Below are positions 47,574 through 57,152 of a stretch of DNA of 64,000 nucleotides, in pieces (the first letter of the stretch is position 1; each line of letters begins with the position of its first letter). This stretch comes from JARBAU01 sp040414675 (lineage in GTDB: Archaea > Thermoproteota > Nitrososphaeria > Nitrososphaerales > Nitrososphaeraceae), in the NCBI GenBank assembly GCA_040414675.1, contig JBEDUN010000007.1, forward strand, positions 1 to 64,000, in the 5' to 3' direction. A program made the translations under genes and the position numbers. The notes below the pieces were generated by a model. That model was not told where the DNA came from. It saw only the letters and a list, made by a program, of their open reading frames with translations, and ran no database searches.

Positions 47574-48047
47574 ATGGTAGAGTATAAACCGGGAGTAGAT
47601 AACACTAATGCAGGTCCTAACGTATACGATTCAGTCAAGGAAAACCTATTGAGGACAGTCGATGAAATGGCAAAGGCCCAACCACAATACTATCAATCAA
47701 TCTCTAATCTTCAGCTTGATTATATCCAGACTGCGAAGAATATTATTCAAACTACAGTATCTGCACAGAAACAATTGCTTGGAAATAATTGGACGATCCC
47801 ATCCTCTGGTCCATATACTGAACAATTATTACATCAATCTAATCAAATTACTAATAGTACCATTAGAGCAGTCGACGTTAATAATGAATTCCTAATAAAT
47901 AGTCTTGATACTCTTAGAGAGAACCTGAAAGTCTGCAATAGGACAATAGATACTATCGCAGAATTTAATAACAATGCTATGAGAGCTTGGAATTCGATTT
48001 TTTCAACTGCTCAGCAGCAACAAAGACAGTTCTTGTCAAAAATATAG
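47574..48047 (+). CDS. Helical protein, possibly phasin-like
   Basis: A 157-residue, all-helical, soluble, Gln/Asn-rich protein (VKENLLRTVDEMAKAQPQYY, AKNIIQTTVSAQKQLLGNNW, QSNQITNSTIRAVDVNNEFL) ending in a Gln-rich tail. The look is that of phasins, which coat polyhydroxyalkanoate granules, and some ammonia-oxidising archaea carry PHA synthase genes. No such gene is in this window, so the assignment is tentative. A TATA-like tatttatata at about 47540 precedes the ATG. Confidence 0.55.
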   Translation: MVEYKPGVDNTNAGPNVYDSVKENLLRTVDEMAKAQPQYYQSISNLQLDYIQTAKNIIQTTVSAQKQLLGNNWTIPSSGPYTEQLLHQSNQITNSTIRAVDVNNEFLINSLDTLRENLKVCNRTIDTIAEFNNNAMRAWNSIFSTAQQQQRQFLSKI

Positions 48048-48111
48048 ACCTCCCTAGGAGTCTATCCCAAAATTATCCTCCTGTAAGTAATAATGCAACA
48101 ACCCAAACAAA

Positions 48112-48532
48112 CTAATGCAAAATAGTTTTCCATCTTCTTCTCATATCTAATTTGCCTCTGTCCGTAGGGTTAAATCCTGTCATTTCCCCCTAAAGATGCC
48201 TTTACAGATATACTGTCAAGAGATTGCCAGTTCCATTGAATGCTTACTACATGATCATATTCTTTTAGCAGTCTAGTCCATAATATTTGAAATATCTTAA
48301 ATGACGACCATTGTTGGAATCGTCTATGACAAATGGTCTCCTGACACGGATTAATTAGAGGAAAACTTAATTGAATAAAGATTTCATAATCATTTTTTGA
48401 TGTTGAAACTGCTTTTATATATGAATTTTGGAGACTATGATTAGAGTGCTCACAGATTGCTATTTTCTTGTTGCTATAATTATCATATCCTAATTTATTC
48501 ACATGCCGAATGCTGTTACAATCTTTCGTCAA
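48112..48532 (-). pseudogene. IS5-like transposase fragment (frameshifted)
   Basis: The frame 48170-48532 ends CHRRFQQWSSFKIFQILWTR, LLKEYDHVVSIQWNWQSLDS and KASLGGNDRI. It contains the end of the N-terminal helical domain (RRFQQW) and the first DDE strand with SLDS, as in IS5-family transposases. After a one-base frame change the text continues GFNPTDRGKLDMRRRWKTIL, the family's conserved G-NPTDRGKL motif, and then stops at 48112. The remaining two-thirds of the transposase is absent, and the N-terminus is scrambled. No terminal inverted repeats were found. Confidence 0.7.
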
Positions 48533-48555
48533 TGGTATTTAGTGCATAAAAAAGT

Positions 48556-49014
48556 TCATGTCACTTTTATAGGAAAGTCTGCAGATTCAGGTTTGATCGG
48601 ATTAAAAAGTATGCCATAGACTTTTACAGTAAGTGTATAGCCACCTGGTGTTTTAAATTCATAAGGTATAGTAACTATACCTTCTGCAGTATGTAGAGGC
48701 GTTCCAGTTTGACCCGTGGAGGAAGATGCTGAAAATACATTCTTGCCATTATTGGTTATAAGAAAATCATAATCAACATGAGGTTGAACACTCCCTGGTG
48801 TTTTATCGAAGGTAATCTTAAATTTTGTTGGCGTATTTGCTTTGAGAACTTTTGGAGTAGGCTCTATCTGAACTTTCAAGCTGCCTCCGGAAGTGGCCTT
48901 GGTCAAAGTCGAATTCTGTCCTAATGCTATCAGTGGATAGGAAATGAATACAATTGACAGCATCGATGCTATACAAAGACCCAATATTGGCTTTAGCTGG
49001 AGAGATTTGTACAA
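48556..49014 (-). CDS. Secreted beta-sandwich protein (YtkA-like)
   Basis: A 152-residue protein with an N-terminal hydrophobic segment (LGLCIASMLSIVFISYPLIA) that looks like a signal peptide or anchor, followed by a beta-sandwich: VQIEPTPKVLKANTPTKFKI, PHVDYDFLITNNGKNVFS, and GIVTIPYEFKTPGGYTLTVK. This matches small extracellular Ig-like domains of the YtkA type, often linked to copper proteins. No metal motif (only one His pair region) is clear. Function unknown, envelope-located. Confidence 0.72.
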   Translation of the reverse strand: MYKSLQLKPILGLCIASMLSIVFISYPLIALGQNSTLTKATSGGSLKVQIEPTPKVLKANTPTKFKITFDKTPGSVQPHVDYDFLITNNGKNVFSASSSTGQTGTPLHTAEGIVTIPYEFKTPGGYTLTVKVYGILFNPIKPESADFPIKVT

Positions 49015-49277
49015 TACAAATAAAATAGTTCGGTATTGATTATAAGCATTATTCCATCCTCTAATTTTATATTCTCATTATATTATATCGCGTATTTTAC
49101 CATGTTACTATACGGTATCTCTGATCCTGTTACCGTGTATAATTCTGTCACACGATAATCCAACGTATATCTCAGTAATCAAATGGGTCAAGTCCGAAGC
49201 TAAATTATGCATAATCAGAATTTTTAGGTGAGACCGAATGAGTCTAAATGTGTCTGATCCAGCTCAATTGACCTAAT

Positions 49278-50675
49278 CTAACGCCATGATTTATTTCTTA
49301 TAGTAACTGCGGCAATTGGAAGCAACCAGGTGTATACAAATGTAGTGAGGAACGTGAATACTGGTCTATATAGCCAAAGTTTGTCGCCAGGATTACGCAA
49401 TCTAAAGTCTACAGCATAAATCATACCCGTATACATAATGCCCATTACCCAAAGAATGGTAGATCTCAAATCCCCTTCTAGTGGTAAGATGACTAATGCA
49501 TGAAGTACCAGATATGGACGAAGAAATTTCATAGCTGTTTGGATGTAATACAGCATTGCGACATAGGAAGGGCGACACCAATAGGATCCTCCGGTAGAAG
49601 ACAAACTTCGAATAAAGCTCTTTTTCCATCTGATTTGTTGCTGTATTAGTGCTGAGATTGTGTTAGGTACCCCTACATTTACCTTTATACTATAACTATA
49701 CTTGACATTCCAGCGAGGTGGCGTAGCGCGTTTGTCATACTCGCGATCAGGGTCAGTAGTTTTTTGCAACAATTCCACCTCGTCATTTCCAGTTGCTAGA
49801 ATAGGGATATCCCCATCAGTATTACGGCTAAGAAGTGCATCGCTGTTCTTACTCTTCGATGATGACTTGTTTATGCTACTCTCATGCATGCCTGGTCTAG
49901 TTGCGAGAACGTATGCAGTCATACGCCGGTCTGTACAGAATTTGAAATCCATACCTAGAAACGTATCATGTGCCCATTCGTGAATAAAGTGTTGTACGGC
50001 TGCTCTCTTATAGAAGCTTAAGGACCCGGAGCAACATGTAACCGAAGAGAACGAACTTTCTTCAGCCTTTATCGCCCTGCATGAACCATCAATATAAACA
50101 TCTTGAAATTTTTCCAAAATATTGCCTGAGTGTGCACCCCTAACTCTGCCATGTGAAGTGAGTGCACCCAGTTGTGGATCGGACATAAAGATCTTGGCAG
50201 CCCTCTCCACAGCATCGTACGCCATATCGCAGTCACTGTCCATAAAGGCATAAATTTCACCTTTAGATATTTGACTGGCAAATTCTATAGCTTTTTTCTT
50301 CCCAACGCTCCTAGACAAGTGAAGAATGCGTAATTGCTGCTTATCATTAGTCTTTGCTTTCTCTTCTCGTCTCATTTCGTCAAGTATCTCTGCAGTTCTG
50401 TCCGTGCTACCATCATTTACAATGATAATTTCTTTGTTTGGATATGACTGGTTGATGCAAGACTGTACGCAATTTCTGATATTTTCTTCCTCATTTTTCA
50501 CTGGAACTACAATTGAAAACATGGGGATGTCAGCCATATTTTTAGAGCTTATAGGGATGTTTGCTGCATCGAAATATGGATCCTTATATTTGGTGTAGGC
50601 AAAGAATAAGATATTAAACAGTACAAAGCTCGTAAAGAAGCCATAAAGACCTAACGTAAAGTCCATAACAAACAA
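49278..50675 (-). CDS. Membrane glycosyltransferase, family 2 (hyaluronan/chitin synthase-like), N-terminus frameshifted
   Basis: A 465-residue processive GT2 enzyme. It has N-terminal TM, nucleotide-binding FSIVVPVKNEEENI, DGSTDRT, the DxD-like DSDCD, and QQIRWKKSFIRS (Q-x-x-RW), then three or four C-terminal TMs. The first start in this frame is a TTG at 50675, but the frame continues upstream and encodes another TM (RWFVRYLLLASVAVVLALKV) back to about 50787, with no start codon. In the neighbouring frame an ATG at 50822-50824 gives MKELKNLGVRLSP and a stop. One missing T near 50785 would restore a normal N-terminus. It probably builds an extracellular beta-linked polysaccharide. Confidence 0.86.
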   Translation of the reverse strand: MFVMDFTLGLYGFFTSFVLFNILFFAYTKYKDPYFDAANIPISSKNMADIPMFSIVVPVKNEEENIRNCVQSCINQSYPNKEIIIVNDGSTDRTAEILDEMRREEKAKTNDKQQLRILHLSRSVGKKKAIEFASQISKGEIYAFMDSDCDMAYDAVERAAKIFMSDPQLGALTSHGRVRGAHSGNILEKFQDVYIDGSCRAIKAEESSFSSVTCCSGSLSFYKRAAVQHFIHEWAHDTFLGMDFKFCTDRRMTAYVLATRPGMHESSINKSSSKSKNSDALLSRNTDGDIPILATGNDEVELLQKTTDPDREYDKRATPPRWNVKYSYSIKVNVGVPNTISALIQQQIRWKKSFIRSLSSTGGSYWCRPSYVAMLYYIQTAMKFLRPYLVLHALVILPLEGDLRSTILWVMGIMYTGMIYAVDFRLRNPGDKLWLYRPVFTFLTTFVYTWLLPIAAVTIRNKSWR

Positions 50676-50824
50676 TAACAGGTATACTTTTAGGGCGAGT
50701 ACAACCGCAACTGAAGCCAGCAGCAGATACCTTACGAACCATCGCTTTCGATCTAGTTCTGGCTGTTTTGTGGATTGATGTTCTAAGGTGATAATCTAAC
50801 ACCTAAATTCTTAAGTTCTTTCAT

Positions 50825-51215
50825 TATTAAATAAATATATATCATGAATTATAATGTATACTTTCCTAGACGAAACGTATAAAACATTCTTTCATATGCA
50901 AGTTCCAATTAGCTAAACTAATCCTTTACCCTGTGGCTAAGAACTACGATATTTGATCATGAAAAAGTACAGAATCGTCGTCGGGAAATCTAACAGGAAT
51001 ATGAAAGTATAGCAAGGTAAGGTCTATCTGTATATCGGCGTGGCGTCAATAACTACATGGTCAAACCTCTGATACTTATTGCTTATTACGATGTGCTAGA
51101 ACGAGAACCTGTGGTGAAAAATGTACTCTGAACGAGCTCATTCAGAACTCCTCTAACATCCATAGTAAATATTCAGTCCTACAACTGCCATAAAAATACC
51201 CTACTTGTATACTAA
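50825..51215. other. Intergenic, promoter region of the glycosyltransferase
   Basis: About 390 bases. TATATATTTAT at 50833-50843 on the minus strand lies just upstream of the ATG at 50824. The rest shows no gene. Confidence 0.4.
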
Positions 51216-52259
51216 CTAGTCAAACTTCGGTTCTCTATCTACAAAATAGTTGCGAATTGGTTCAACTATTTTATTTATATATATAGCTACTGCATTTTTC
51301 AGGTCTAGCGGATGAATTTCCTTACTCCGGAAGTCTGTTATAAGATCTTTGCTGCTATAGTAAGTAATATTCCCACCATGTGATTTTGAACGTTCGATCG
51401 TAAACTGTGAAAATTCGTGGAATATGATATACCTGACCAATTCGAGGACTGGATTGCCTTCAATAGTGTCCATAGGGCAATATGCCTTAAGCACTTTATC
51501 TTGGATTATCTTTTCGTTATCATGAATAGAAATCGCGCTAGCAGGTTTGCTCTTGCTCATTTTACCAACAACATGCTTTTGTTCCGAGTTAATGCTTTCG
51601 AGTGTAGTCGGCTCAGACAATCCTGGTAACAAATGATGGTGAACCATAATGGGAACTTTCCATTTAAGTTTAGGGAAAACTTCTCTCACGATCATATGGA
51701 TTTTTCTCTGGTCCATTCCGGCATGAGCAATATCAACTCCTAGCGCTTTGATATCTACTGATTGCATTGGGGGATAAAATAGCTGAGATAGGTCGAGCGC
51801 ATCTTTCTCGGTTCTTCCCATGATGGTGAGGGCTCGTGAAACTCGGGCTAAGCTCAAATGTTTACTAAATCTAATCAAGTCTTCACAATATTCTACGCCG
51901 GATCTTGTATAGAGCTCACTGCCGGTTACAATCTTGACTCCTGGACAAAAGAATTTAAATGCATCACTATAATACTTGCTCATTAAGCCAATTTTTTCCC
52001 AACTACTACCAAGCTTATTATTTATGTAGCTATGCCAGTCGGCAAGAAAGACTGTCGTATTGACATTGGCTTTAATAAAATCGTTAATCTTAAAACCAGT
52101 TATTAATAGACTTCCAAGGTGCAATTTGCCAGAGATTTCTAGTCCAATATAATGTTTGGGAGAAGAATTAACTTTAAACAATTCAGTCAGTTCCTCGATC
52201 TTAACAATTTCTTCAGTTGGACACCTGGTGACTAGATCAACGCGCCCTTGAACATCCAT
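51216..52259 (-). CDS. tyrS: Tyrosyl-tRNA synthetase
   Basis: A 347-residue class I synthetase of archaeal TyrRS length. The HIGH motif is HLGS within GLEISGKLHLGSLLITG (about residues 40-56), the tyrosine pocket has ADWHSYINNK, SQLFYPPMQS and DIAHAGMDQRK, and the KMSKS loop is GKMSKSKPASAI. The archaeal form lacks the bacterial S4-like C-terminal domain, as here. Charges tRNA-Tyr in the cytoplasm. Stands alone. Confidence 0.93.
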   Translation of the reverse strand: MDVQGRVDLVTRCPTEEIVKIEELTELFKVNSSPKHYIGLEISGKLHLGSLLITGFKINDFIKANVNTTVFLADWHSYINNKLGSSWEKIGLMSKYYSDAFKFFCPGVKIVTGSELYTRSGVEYCEDLIRFSKHLSLARVSRALTIMGRTEKDALDLSQLFYPPMQSVDIKALGVDIAHAGMDQRKIHMIVREVFPKLKWKVPIMVHHHLLPGLSEPTTLESINSEQKHVVGKMSKSKPASAISIHDNEKIIQDKVLKAYCPMDTIEGNPVLELVRYIIFHEFSQFTIERSKSHGGNITYYSSKDLITDFRSKEIHPLDLKNAVAIYINKIVEPIRNYFVDREPKFD

Positions 52260-52564
52260 CTATATAAACGGCAGGAAATAGTGCCTATTAATTTCTATCT
52301 GGTCTGTCCTTCCGCCTTTGAAGACGGTCGTTTTTGAGGTCTTTATCTAGGCAAAGCCATTGTATTAACTCGATATGATGTAGTTCCTGGTAGCATAGTA
52401 TACGTGTGACATTAGCAACAGACAAACGGAGTGTGATACATCATAGATTAAAGACATGGTGAATATTGACAGTACTTATTTGTAAAGTGGTTTAGATTAT
52501 GATATGTCAGTCAGGTAAATGTAGATTAATAAGATTTTTAGTCCATCCGTAGTACATCTTCATA
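52260..52564. other. Intergenic between divergent genes, no gene seen
   Basis: About 305 bases with the promoters of tyrS and the methyltransferase. No RNA gene recognised. Confidence 0.45.
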
Positions 52565-53380
52565 ATGTCCTACAGTCCGCACGCGTTGAAGGAAGCAATG
52601 AATTCCTTGAAAAGCTATAGATTGAACTCGATATCAAAGCATCATGAACGTTATATTTTCCCGTTGCTGACCGGTACATATTTCTCATATAGAAAAATTG
52701 ATGTCCAACGACTGGCTTCCATAGCTTATTCAATTTCGAGTAATCCCTCATATTTAGATGTGGGGTGTGGTTATGGGGATTTTCTAAAAAGGATTAGACA
52801 TTATATTCCAAATGCGATAGGTATGGAAAAAAATTCTGATATTTTCTATGAATGTGGAATTGCAAAACCTGACTTTGTTAAGATAGCTGATGCCCGATGG
52901 GGGATCAAACAAAACTATGATATCATATTTGTTGGTTGGATGGACCCCGGTGTAGATTTTAGAGATGCTGTTAAGACTAAGACTGAGGTGGTCATAACTA
53001 CTCTAGATCAGGGTCTCAGTATTGCAGCAGAGTATGATGCACATGGATACAAGAGGATTGCGTACTGGCGAACGCCATCGTGGGAAGACGTGAATCAAGA
53101 GATCATGAATTATTATTACACAAAAGTACCACGGAAAACTTACCATAAGCTCATAAAAATGCGAAGGGCACATAATCTATGGTATATATATTGCAGCAAC
53201 GAGACAAAGTCAGAGGTTATAGTGAAGACGCTTATACGGAATGTGCAAAAGGAGAGAGAAGCATCTAGCAATCGCTACGACTTTGAAGACGTGCTAGATG
53301 AGTGTGGTTTTAAATATCTAGAAAGTGCAGGGGATCCTACATCTTGTGAACGTCTTTGGGAGATTTATTTTGACAATTGA
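52565..53380 (+). CDS. SAM-dependent methyltransferase-like protein
   Basis: A 271-residue protein. Residues 65-75 (PSYLDVGCGYGDFLKRI) are motif I of class I methyltransferases, with GMEKN for motif II. The later DIIFVGWMDPGVDFRDAV corresponds to motif IV, followed by VVITTLDQG. The rest is helical and conserved-looking but not tied to a substrate. Starts at ATG 52565, and the divergent neighbour is tyrS. A role in RNA or lipid modification cannot be decided. Confidence 0.75.
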   Translation: MSYSPHALKEAMNSLKSYRLNSISKHHERYIFPLLTGTYFSYRKIDVQRLASIAYSISSNPSYLDVGCGYGDFLKRIRHYIPNAIGMEKNSDIFYECGIAKPDFVKIADARWGIKQNYDIIFVGWMDPGVDFRDAVKTKTEVVITTLDQGLSIAAEYDAHGYKRIAYWRTPSWEDVNQEIMNYYYTKVPRKTYHKLIKMRRAHNLWYIYCSNETKSEVIVKTLIRNVQKEREASSNRYDFEDVLDECGFKYLESAGDPTSCERLWEIYFDN

Positions 53381-53478
53381 TAATTTGGATATTGTGAGCG
53401 ATTATTTGGACTACATATCGCAACAATTTTCGTCATAGTCGATTTACTAATCGACTGTCTATAATCAGTGTAAAAATA

Positions 53479-54744
53479 ATGAAAGTGACTGTATTAGGCG
53501 CAGCAAGGGAAGTTGGTCGTTCTGCCTTTTTGGTCTCAACTGACAAGACGAATGTTCTGTTAGATTACGGTGTACTCTTAAAGAGAGAGCCCATTTTTCC
53601 CGTTCATGTTAGGCCAAGGGACACAGACGCAGTTGTAGTAACTCATGCCCACCTAGATCATTCAGGATTTGTGCCTTCTTTGTTCTTGTCGAAAGATACG
53701 AAGATGCAAGTGATAGGAACTCATCCAACATTTGATCTATCCCGACTTTTATTGGAAGACATGATAAAAATTTCCGGATTCTATCTTCCATTCGAATACA
53801 TTGACATAATTACAATGATGAATCATTCAAAAATTTTACAGTATCGTGAACCTATTTCCATTAAAAATGATATTAATATAACTCTCCATGAGTCTGGTCA
53901 TATACTTGGAGGAGCAACCGTGCTCGCGGAAAGTAATTCTAAGCGCATATTTTATACCGGAGATGTTAACACAAGGGGTTCAAATTTACTTAGGCCAGCA
54001 GATTTGGATATAGGTAAAATTGATCTGTTAATAATAGAAAGCACTTACTCTCAATCAGAACAGACTCCTAGAGATCAGTCCGAACGAAACCTGGTTGAAT
54101 TTGCAAACGAAGTAGTTGAGAGACACGGAACGCTCTTTATCCCAGCATTTTCAGTGGAGCGTGCACAGGAGATTTCATATGTATTAAAAAGTAAGAACTT
54201 CAAGCATAATATTGTAATGGATGGGATGGCCCTTAAGGCTAACGAAATCATGCTGAAACATCCATCATTTCTAAGGAACCCCGATATGTTCAGGCAAGCT
54301 ATCGGGAATGTGGAGTGGGTAAGAGGATGGAACAGAAGGAAGAAACTCATAAGGGAGCCCGGCGTTATTATATCTCCAGCAGGGATGTTAGTAGGAGGTT
54401 CTGCGATATTTTATCTGCAAGAAGTGGCAAAGGACGAACGTAACGGGATTGCCTTAGTTTCCTATCAAGCTAACAATACTCCTGGCAGAATTCTATTAGA
54501 AAAAAGAGTGACTCTAGTTAATGGTAAAGAGAAACGCTGCTTGGCAGACGTAAAGCAGTTCGAATTTTCTGCTCATAATAGCAGAACCGAGTTATTTGAA
54601 ATACTAGATCGTATCGAAGGTTCTCCAAAGGTGCTGACCGTACATGGGGATGGCATTTCATGTATCCGATTTGCTGAAGAAATAAATGAAAAATACGGTT
54701 TTGATGCAACTGCGCCAGAAACAGGCGACGTTATTGAAATATGA
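53479..54744 (+). CDS. Beta-CASP metallo-beta-lactamase ribonuclease (aCPSF2-like)
   Basis: A 421-residue nuclease. Metallo-beta-lactamase motifs: THAHLDHSG (about residues 55-63), HESGHILGG, YTGDVN; then the beta-CASP region with IESTY, FIPAFSVERAQEI, motif B SPAGMLVGG and motif C VHGD near the end. It lacks the N-terminal KH domains of aCPSF1, matching the shorter aCPSF2 class. Probably an RNA endo/exonuclease in mRNA 3'-end processing or decay. Single gene. Confidence 0.9.
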   Translation: MKVTVLGAAREVGRSAFLVSTDKTNVLLDYGVLLKREPIFPVHVRPRDTDAVVVTHAHLDHSGFVPSLFLSKDTKMQVIGTHPTFDLSRLLLEDMIKISGFYLPFEYIDIITMMNHSKILQYREPISIKNDINITLHESGHILGGATVLAESNSKRIFYTGDVNTRGSNLLRPADLDIGKIDLLIIESTYSQSEQTPRDQSERNLVEFANEVVERHGTLFIPAFSVERAQEISYVLKSKNFKHNIVMDGMALKANEIMLKHPSFLRNPDMFRQAIGNVEWVRGWNRRKKLIREPGVIISPAGMLVGGSAIFYLQEVAKDERNGIALVSYQANNTPGRILLEKRVTLVNGKEKRCLADVKQFEFSAHNSRTELFEILDRIEGSPKVLTVHGDGISCIRFAEEINEKYGFDATAPETGDVIEI

Positions 54745-54919
54745 TTGAAAGCTCTAAATTTCGTACTGCAATATAAGAAATTCTAAAGAATAACAGTCTG
54801 ACTAACCAAAAGATCGCACAAGTGAAATTAGACGTCAATGTTTGTACGCGAACCTTATTAGCTATAAAAAGAATCTAACGTTTCCTCACTAATCTGGTTT
54901 CAAAATATTAGATCCAATA

Positions 54920-56152
54920 TTAAGTCAGAGGGTATTCGGCGTTCTTGGCAGCTGACCTTTTCATAAAGTCTTCTAACTTATCCATTGCTTTTTCAAGTAC
55001 GGCTTCAGGCGGCAAATATACTGCTCTGAAATGACTAGATCCATATTTTGTACCGAATCCTGATCCATTCACTGTAAGAACTCCTGTGCTATCAAAAAAA
55101 TCCAATACAAATTCTTTATCATCTTTCCATTTGCGATCTAGATCTAGTTCTGGAAATACATAAAACGCTCCACGAGGACATTTGCACCTAATTCCACCTA
55201 TTGAATTTAGACGCTTGACAGTATAATCGCGTCTTCGCTTGAGCTTTTCAACCATGATTTTAATATGGTCTTGTGGTCCACGTAGAGCCTGTACCGCAGC
55301 TATTTGAACAGGTAGATTTGATGCTATTCGAACTCTTGCCAATTTGGGGATATTTGTACGCAGTGGTTCAAGGCGTTTTGATTCACTATTCAAACATATA
55401 TATCCGCAGCGCCACCCTGTCATCAAGTAAGACTTTGAAAACCCGTTCAATAAGATCACTGGAGCCTCCTTAGAGACCTTTCCTATTCCTACAAATTGTT
55501 CATCAAAAACGATTTTGTCGTATATCTCATCGGATATCAAATAAAGATCATGTTCAGTCGCGAGATCGATTACTTTTTGTAAATTCTTTTTGTCAAATAC
55601 CTCACCTGTAGGATTATTTGGATTGATAATGCATATCGCCCTTGATCTAGGGGTAATTTTCGAAATTATATCGTCAACGTCAATGCCACCATTTTGATGC
55701 AACTGGAATTCAACGGGCTTTCCTCCATAAAATTTCACATATGACGCGTAGGGAGGGTAATATGGTCCTGGCATTAGAACTTCACTGTTAGGGTCTATGA
55801 CAGAAGCTAGTACCATGTCTAGGCCCTCAGAAACCCCATTTGAAATAATCACGTCTTCTTCAGCTACTGCTAATCCCTTTTCATTCTCTTTTTCGACGAT
55901 TGCCTTTTTGAGTTCAGGAATACCTTCTGATTCCGCATAATAATTTTCTTCTTTATTTACAGCATCTATTAACGCCCTTTTGATATGGTCTGGAGTCTTG
56001 AAGTCAAACCTAACGGGATCCCCTATATTGAGATATATCATTTCCTTTCCCGACTTCTCATATTGCTTTGCATGTAGGATAATATCACGGATTGCATATT
56101 CCACACCACTTGTTCTTTCTGAAACTTTCAATTGGGTAGTAGATACAAGCAA
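54920..56152 (-). CDS. Class I/II aminotransferase (alanine/aspartate type)
   Basis: A 410-residue PLP enzyme, full length. The pyridoxal lysine is in FSKSYLMTGWRCGYI, with NPNNPTG in the middle and SDEIYDKIV as the Asp-Tyr pair, closing with FRAVYLPPE. Closest in pattern to archaeal alanine or aspartate aminotransferases (the AlaT/AspC group). Exact specificity is not visible. Transcribed away from tRNA-Arg. Confidence 0.9.
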   Translation of the reverse strand: MLVSTTQLKVSERTSGVEYAIRDIILHAKQYEKSGKEMIYLNIGDPVRFDFKTPDHIKRALIDAVNKEENYYAESEGIPELKKAIVEKENEKGLAVAEEDVIISNGVSEGLDMVLASVIDPNSEVLMPGPYYPPYASYVKFYGGKPVEFQLHQNGGIDVDDIISKITPRSRAICIINPNNPTGEVFDKKNLQKVIDLATEHDLYLISDEIYDKIVFDEQFVGIGKVSKEAPVILLNGFSKSYLMTGWRCGYICLNSESKRLEPLRTNIPKLARVRIASNLPVQIAAVQALRGPQDHIKIMVEKLKRRRDYTVKRLNSIGGIRCKCPRGAFYVFPELDLDRKWKDDKEFVLDFFDSTGVLTVNGSGFGTKYGSSHFRAVYLPPEAVLEKAMDKLEDFMKRSAAKNAEYPLT

Positions 56153-56404
56153 TTGAACCGAGATAAATGGTTATGTTCAATAAGAATGACAATTCTCACA
56201 TTATCCCTCATGATAATATAAGATGAAATCTGTCGAGAATTTAGGGTATAATTTTGTGGAAATAGCAATTAAAGCCCACTATGAAATGTGCAAAAAGATA
56301 ATGCTTTGGTAAACTTGAGACGTTCATATTTAACAGCATATAGCTGATCCTGAGAGCATTACTCGAAGAATAGATTTAAGACTACCACCTGATCAATCAT
56401 AATT

Positions 56405-56479
56405 GGGCTCGTAGCGTAGTCAGGACATCGTGGCGGTCTTCGGAACCGCAGGGCGAGGGATCGAAGCCCTCCGGGCCCG
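56405..56479 (+). tRNA. tRNA-Arg (TCG anticodon)
   Basis: A 75-base cloverleaf. Acceptor stem GGGCTCG (56405-56411) pairs with CGGGCCC (56472-56478) with one T-G pair, and the discriminator G is at 56479. Anticodon stem GCGGT/ACCGC encloses loop CTTCGGA, anticodon TCG. T arm GAGGG ATCGAAG CCCTC. No intron and no encoded CCA. Confidence 0.95.
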
Positions 56480-56804
56480 CATAGATCAATTATATCAAGG
56501 CGATATGCTTTAAGCTGTAGTATAGATTAGCACAATTGACTTGATTCTATTGATGGTCGCAGAAATATGATTACATATATAATAATGGCAGTCTACCAAG
56601 GCTTGTCAGTCTGCATATTCATATACGCTGTTGAATTGAACGGAATTTTGAACAGATGATACATTTGCAGATGGTAATATCAGTTGGACATTAAACCAAT
56701 TGGCATTTTGAATTTGGTGTACTGCACATAAGCCGATTTAGCTAGCGTAGTGATCACCATTTGGCCATCTTTTAACACGGTTCGCGTAAGTACTTTGCAA
56801 CCCA
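56480..56804. other. Intergenic, no gene seen
   Basis: About 325 bases between tRNA-Arg and the end of the convergent P-II gene. Nothing recognised. Confidence 0.45.
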
Positions 56805-57152
56805 CTAGACTACTGCCGTTTCTCCTTTTTTCTTTGTTCCGATGTCGATAGCATCATTTACAGCCGATATAAAGATCTTGCCATCCCCAGTCGATCCCGT
56901 GCTGACTGTACTCAGTATTGTATTGATAACTTTATCGACTTCTGAGTCGCCAACAATTATGACAAAATTAGATCTTACTGAGAATTCTGATACAAATCTT
57001 GCTGTTCCCCTACCCGATTCAACAACTGCTTTTTCACCTTTTCCGCGACCTTTTGCTTCCAAGATAGTACAACCTCCTACCCCAGCTTCTTTCAAAGCCT
57101 CATTCAACTCCGTTGTCTTCTCATGTGGAATAATTGCCTCAATACGTTTCAT
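56805..57152 (-). CDS. glnK: P-II family nitrogen regulatory protein
   Basis: A 115-residue P-II protein. It has MKRIEAIIPHEKTTELNEAL at the start, the trimer-core strands, and the C-terminal signature GDGKIFISAVNDAIDIGT-KKKGE, which contains the nucleotide-binding residues. The T-loop region reads RGKGEKAVVESGRGTARFV and lacks the tyrosine that bacteria uridylylate, so control is by ATP/ADP/2-oxoglutarate binding rather than that modification. No amtB or glnA neighbour is present. Archaeal partners are usually ammonium transporters or glutamine synthetase. Confidence 0.92.
   Translation of the reverse strand: MKRIEAIIPHEKTTELNEALKEAGVGGCTILEAKGRGKGEKAVVESGRGTARFVSEFSVRSNFVIIVGDSEVDKVINTILSTVSTGSTGDGKIFISAVNDAIDIGTKKKGETAVV

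Noticed and set aside
50614..50802. Separate small basic protein overlapping the glycosyltransferase start
   Set aside because: It is the alternative frame of the glycosyltransferase N-terminus and TM segment, which explain the region better.
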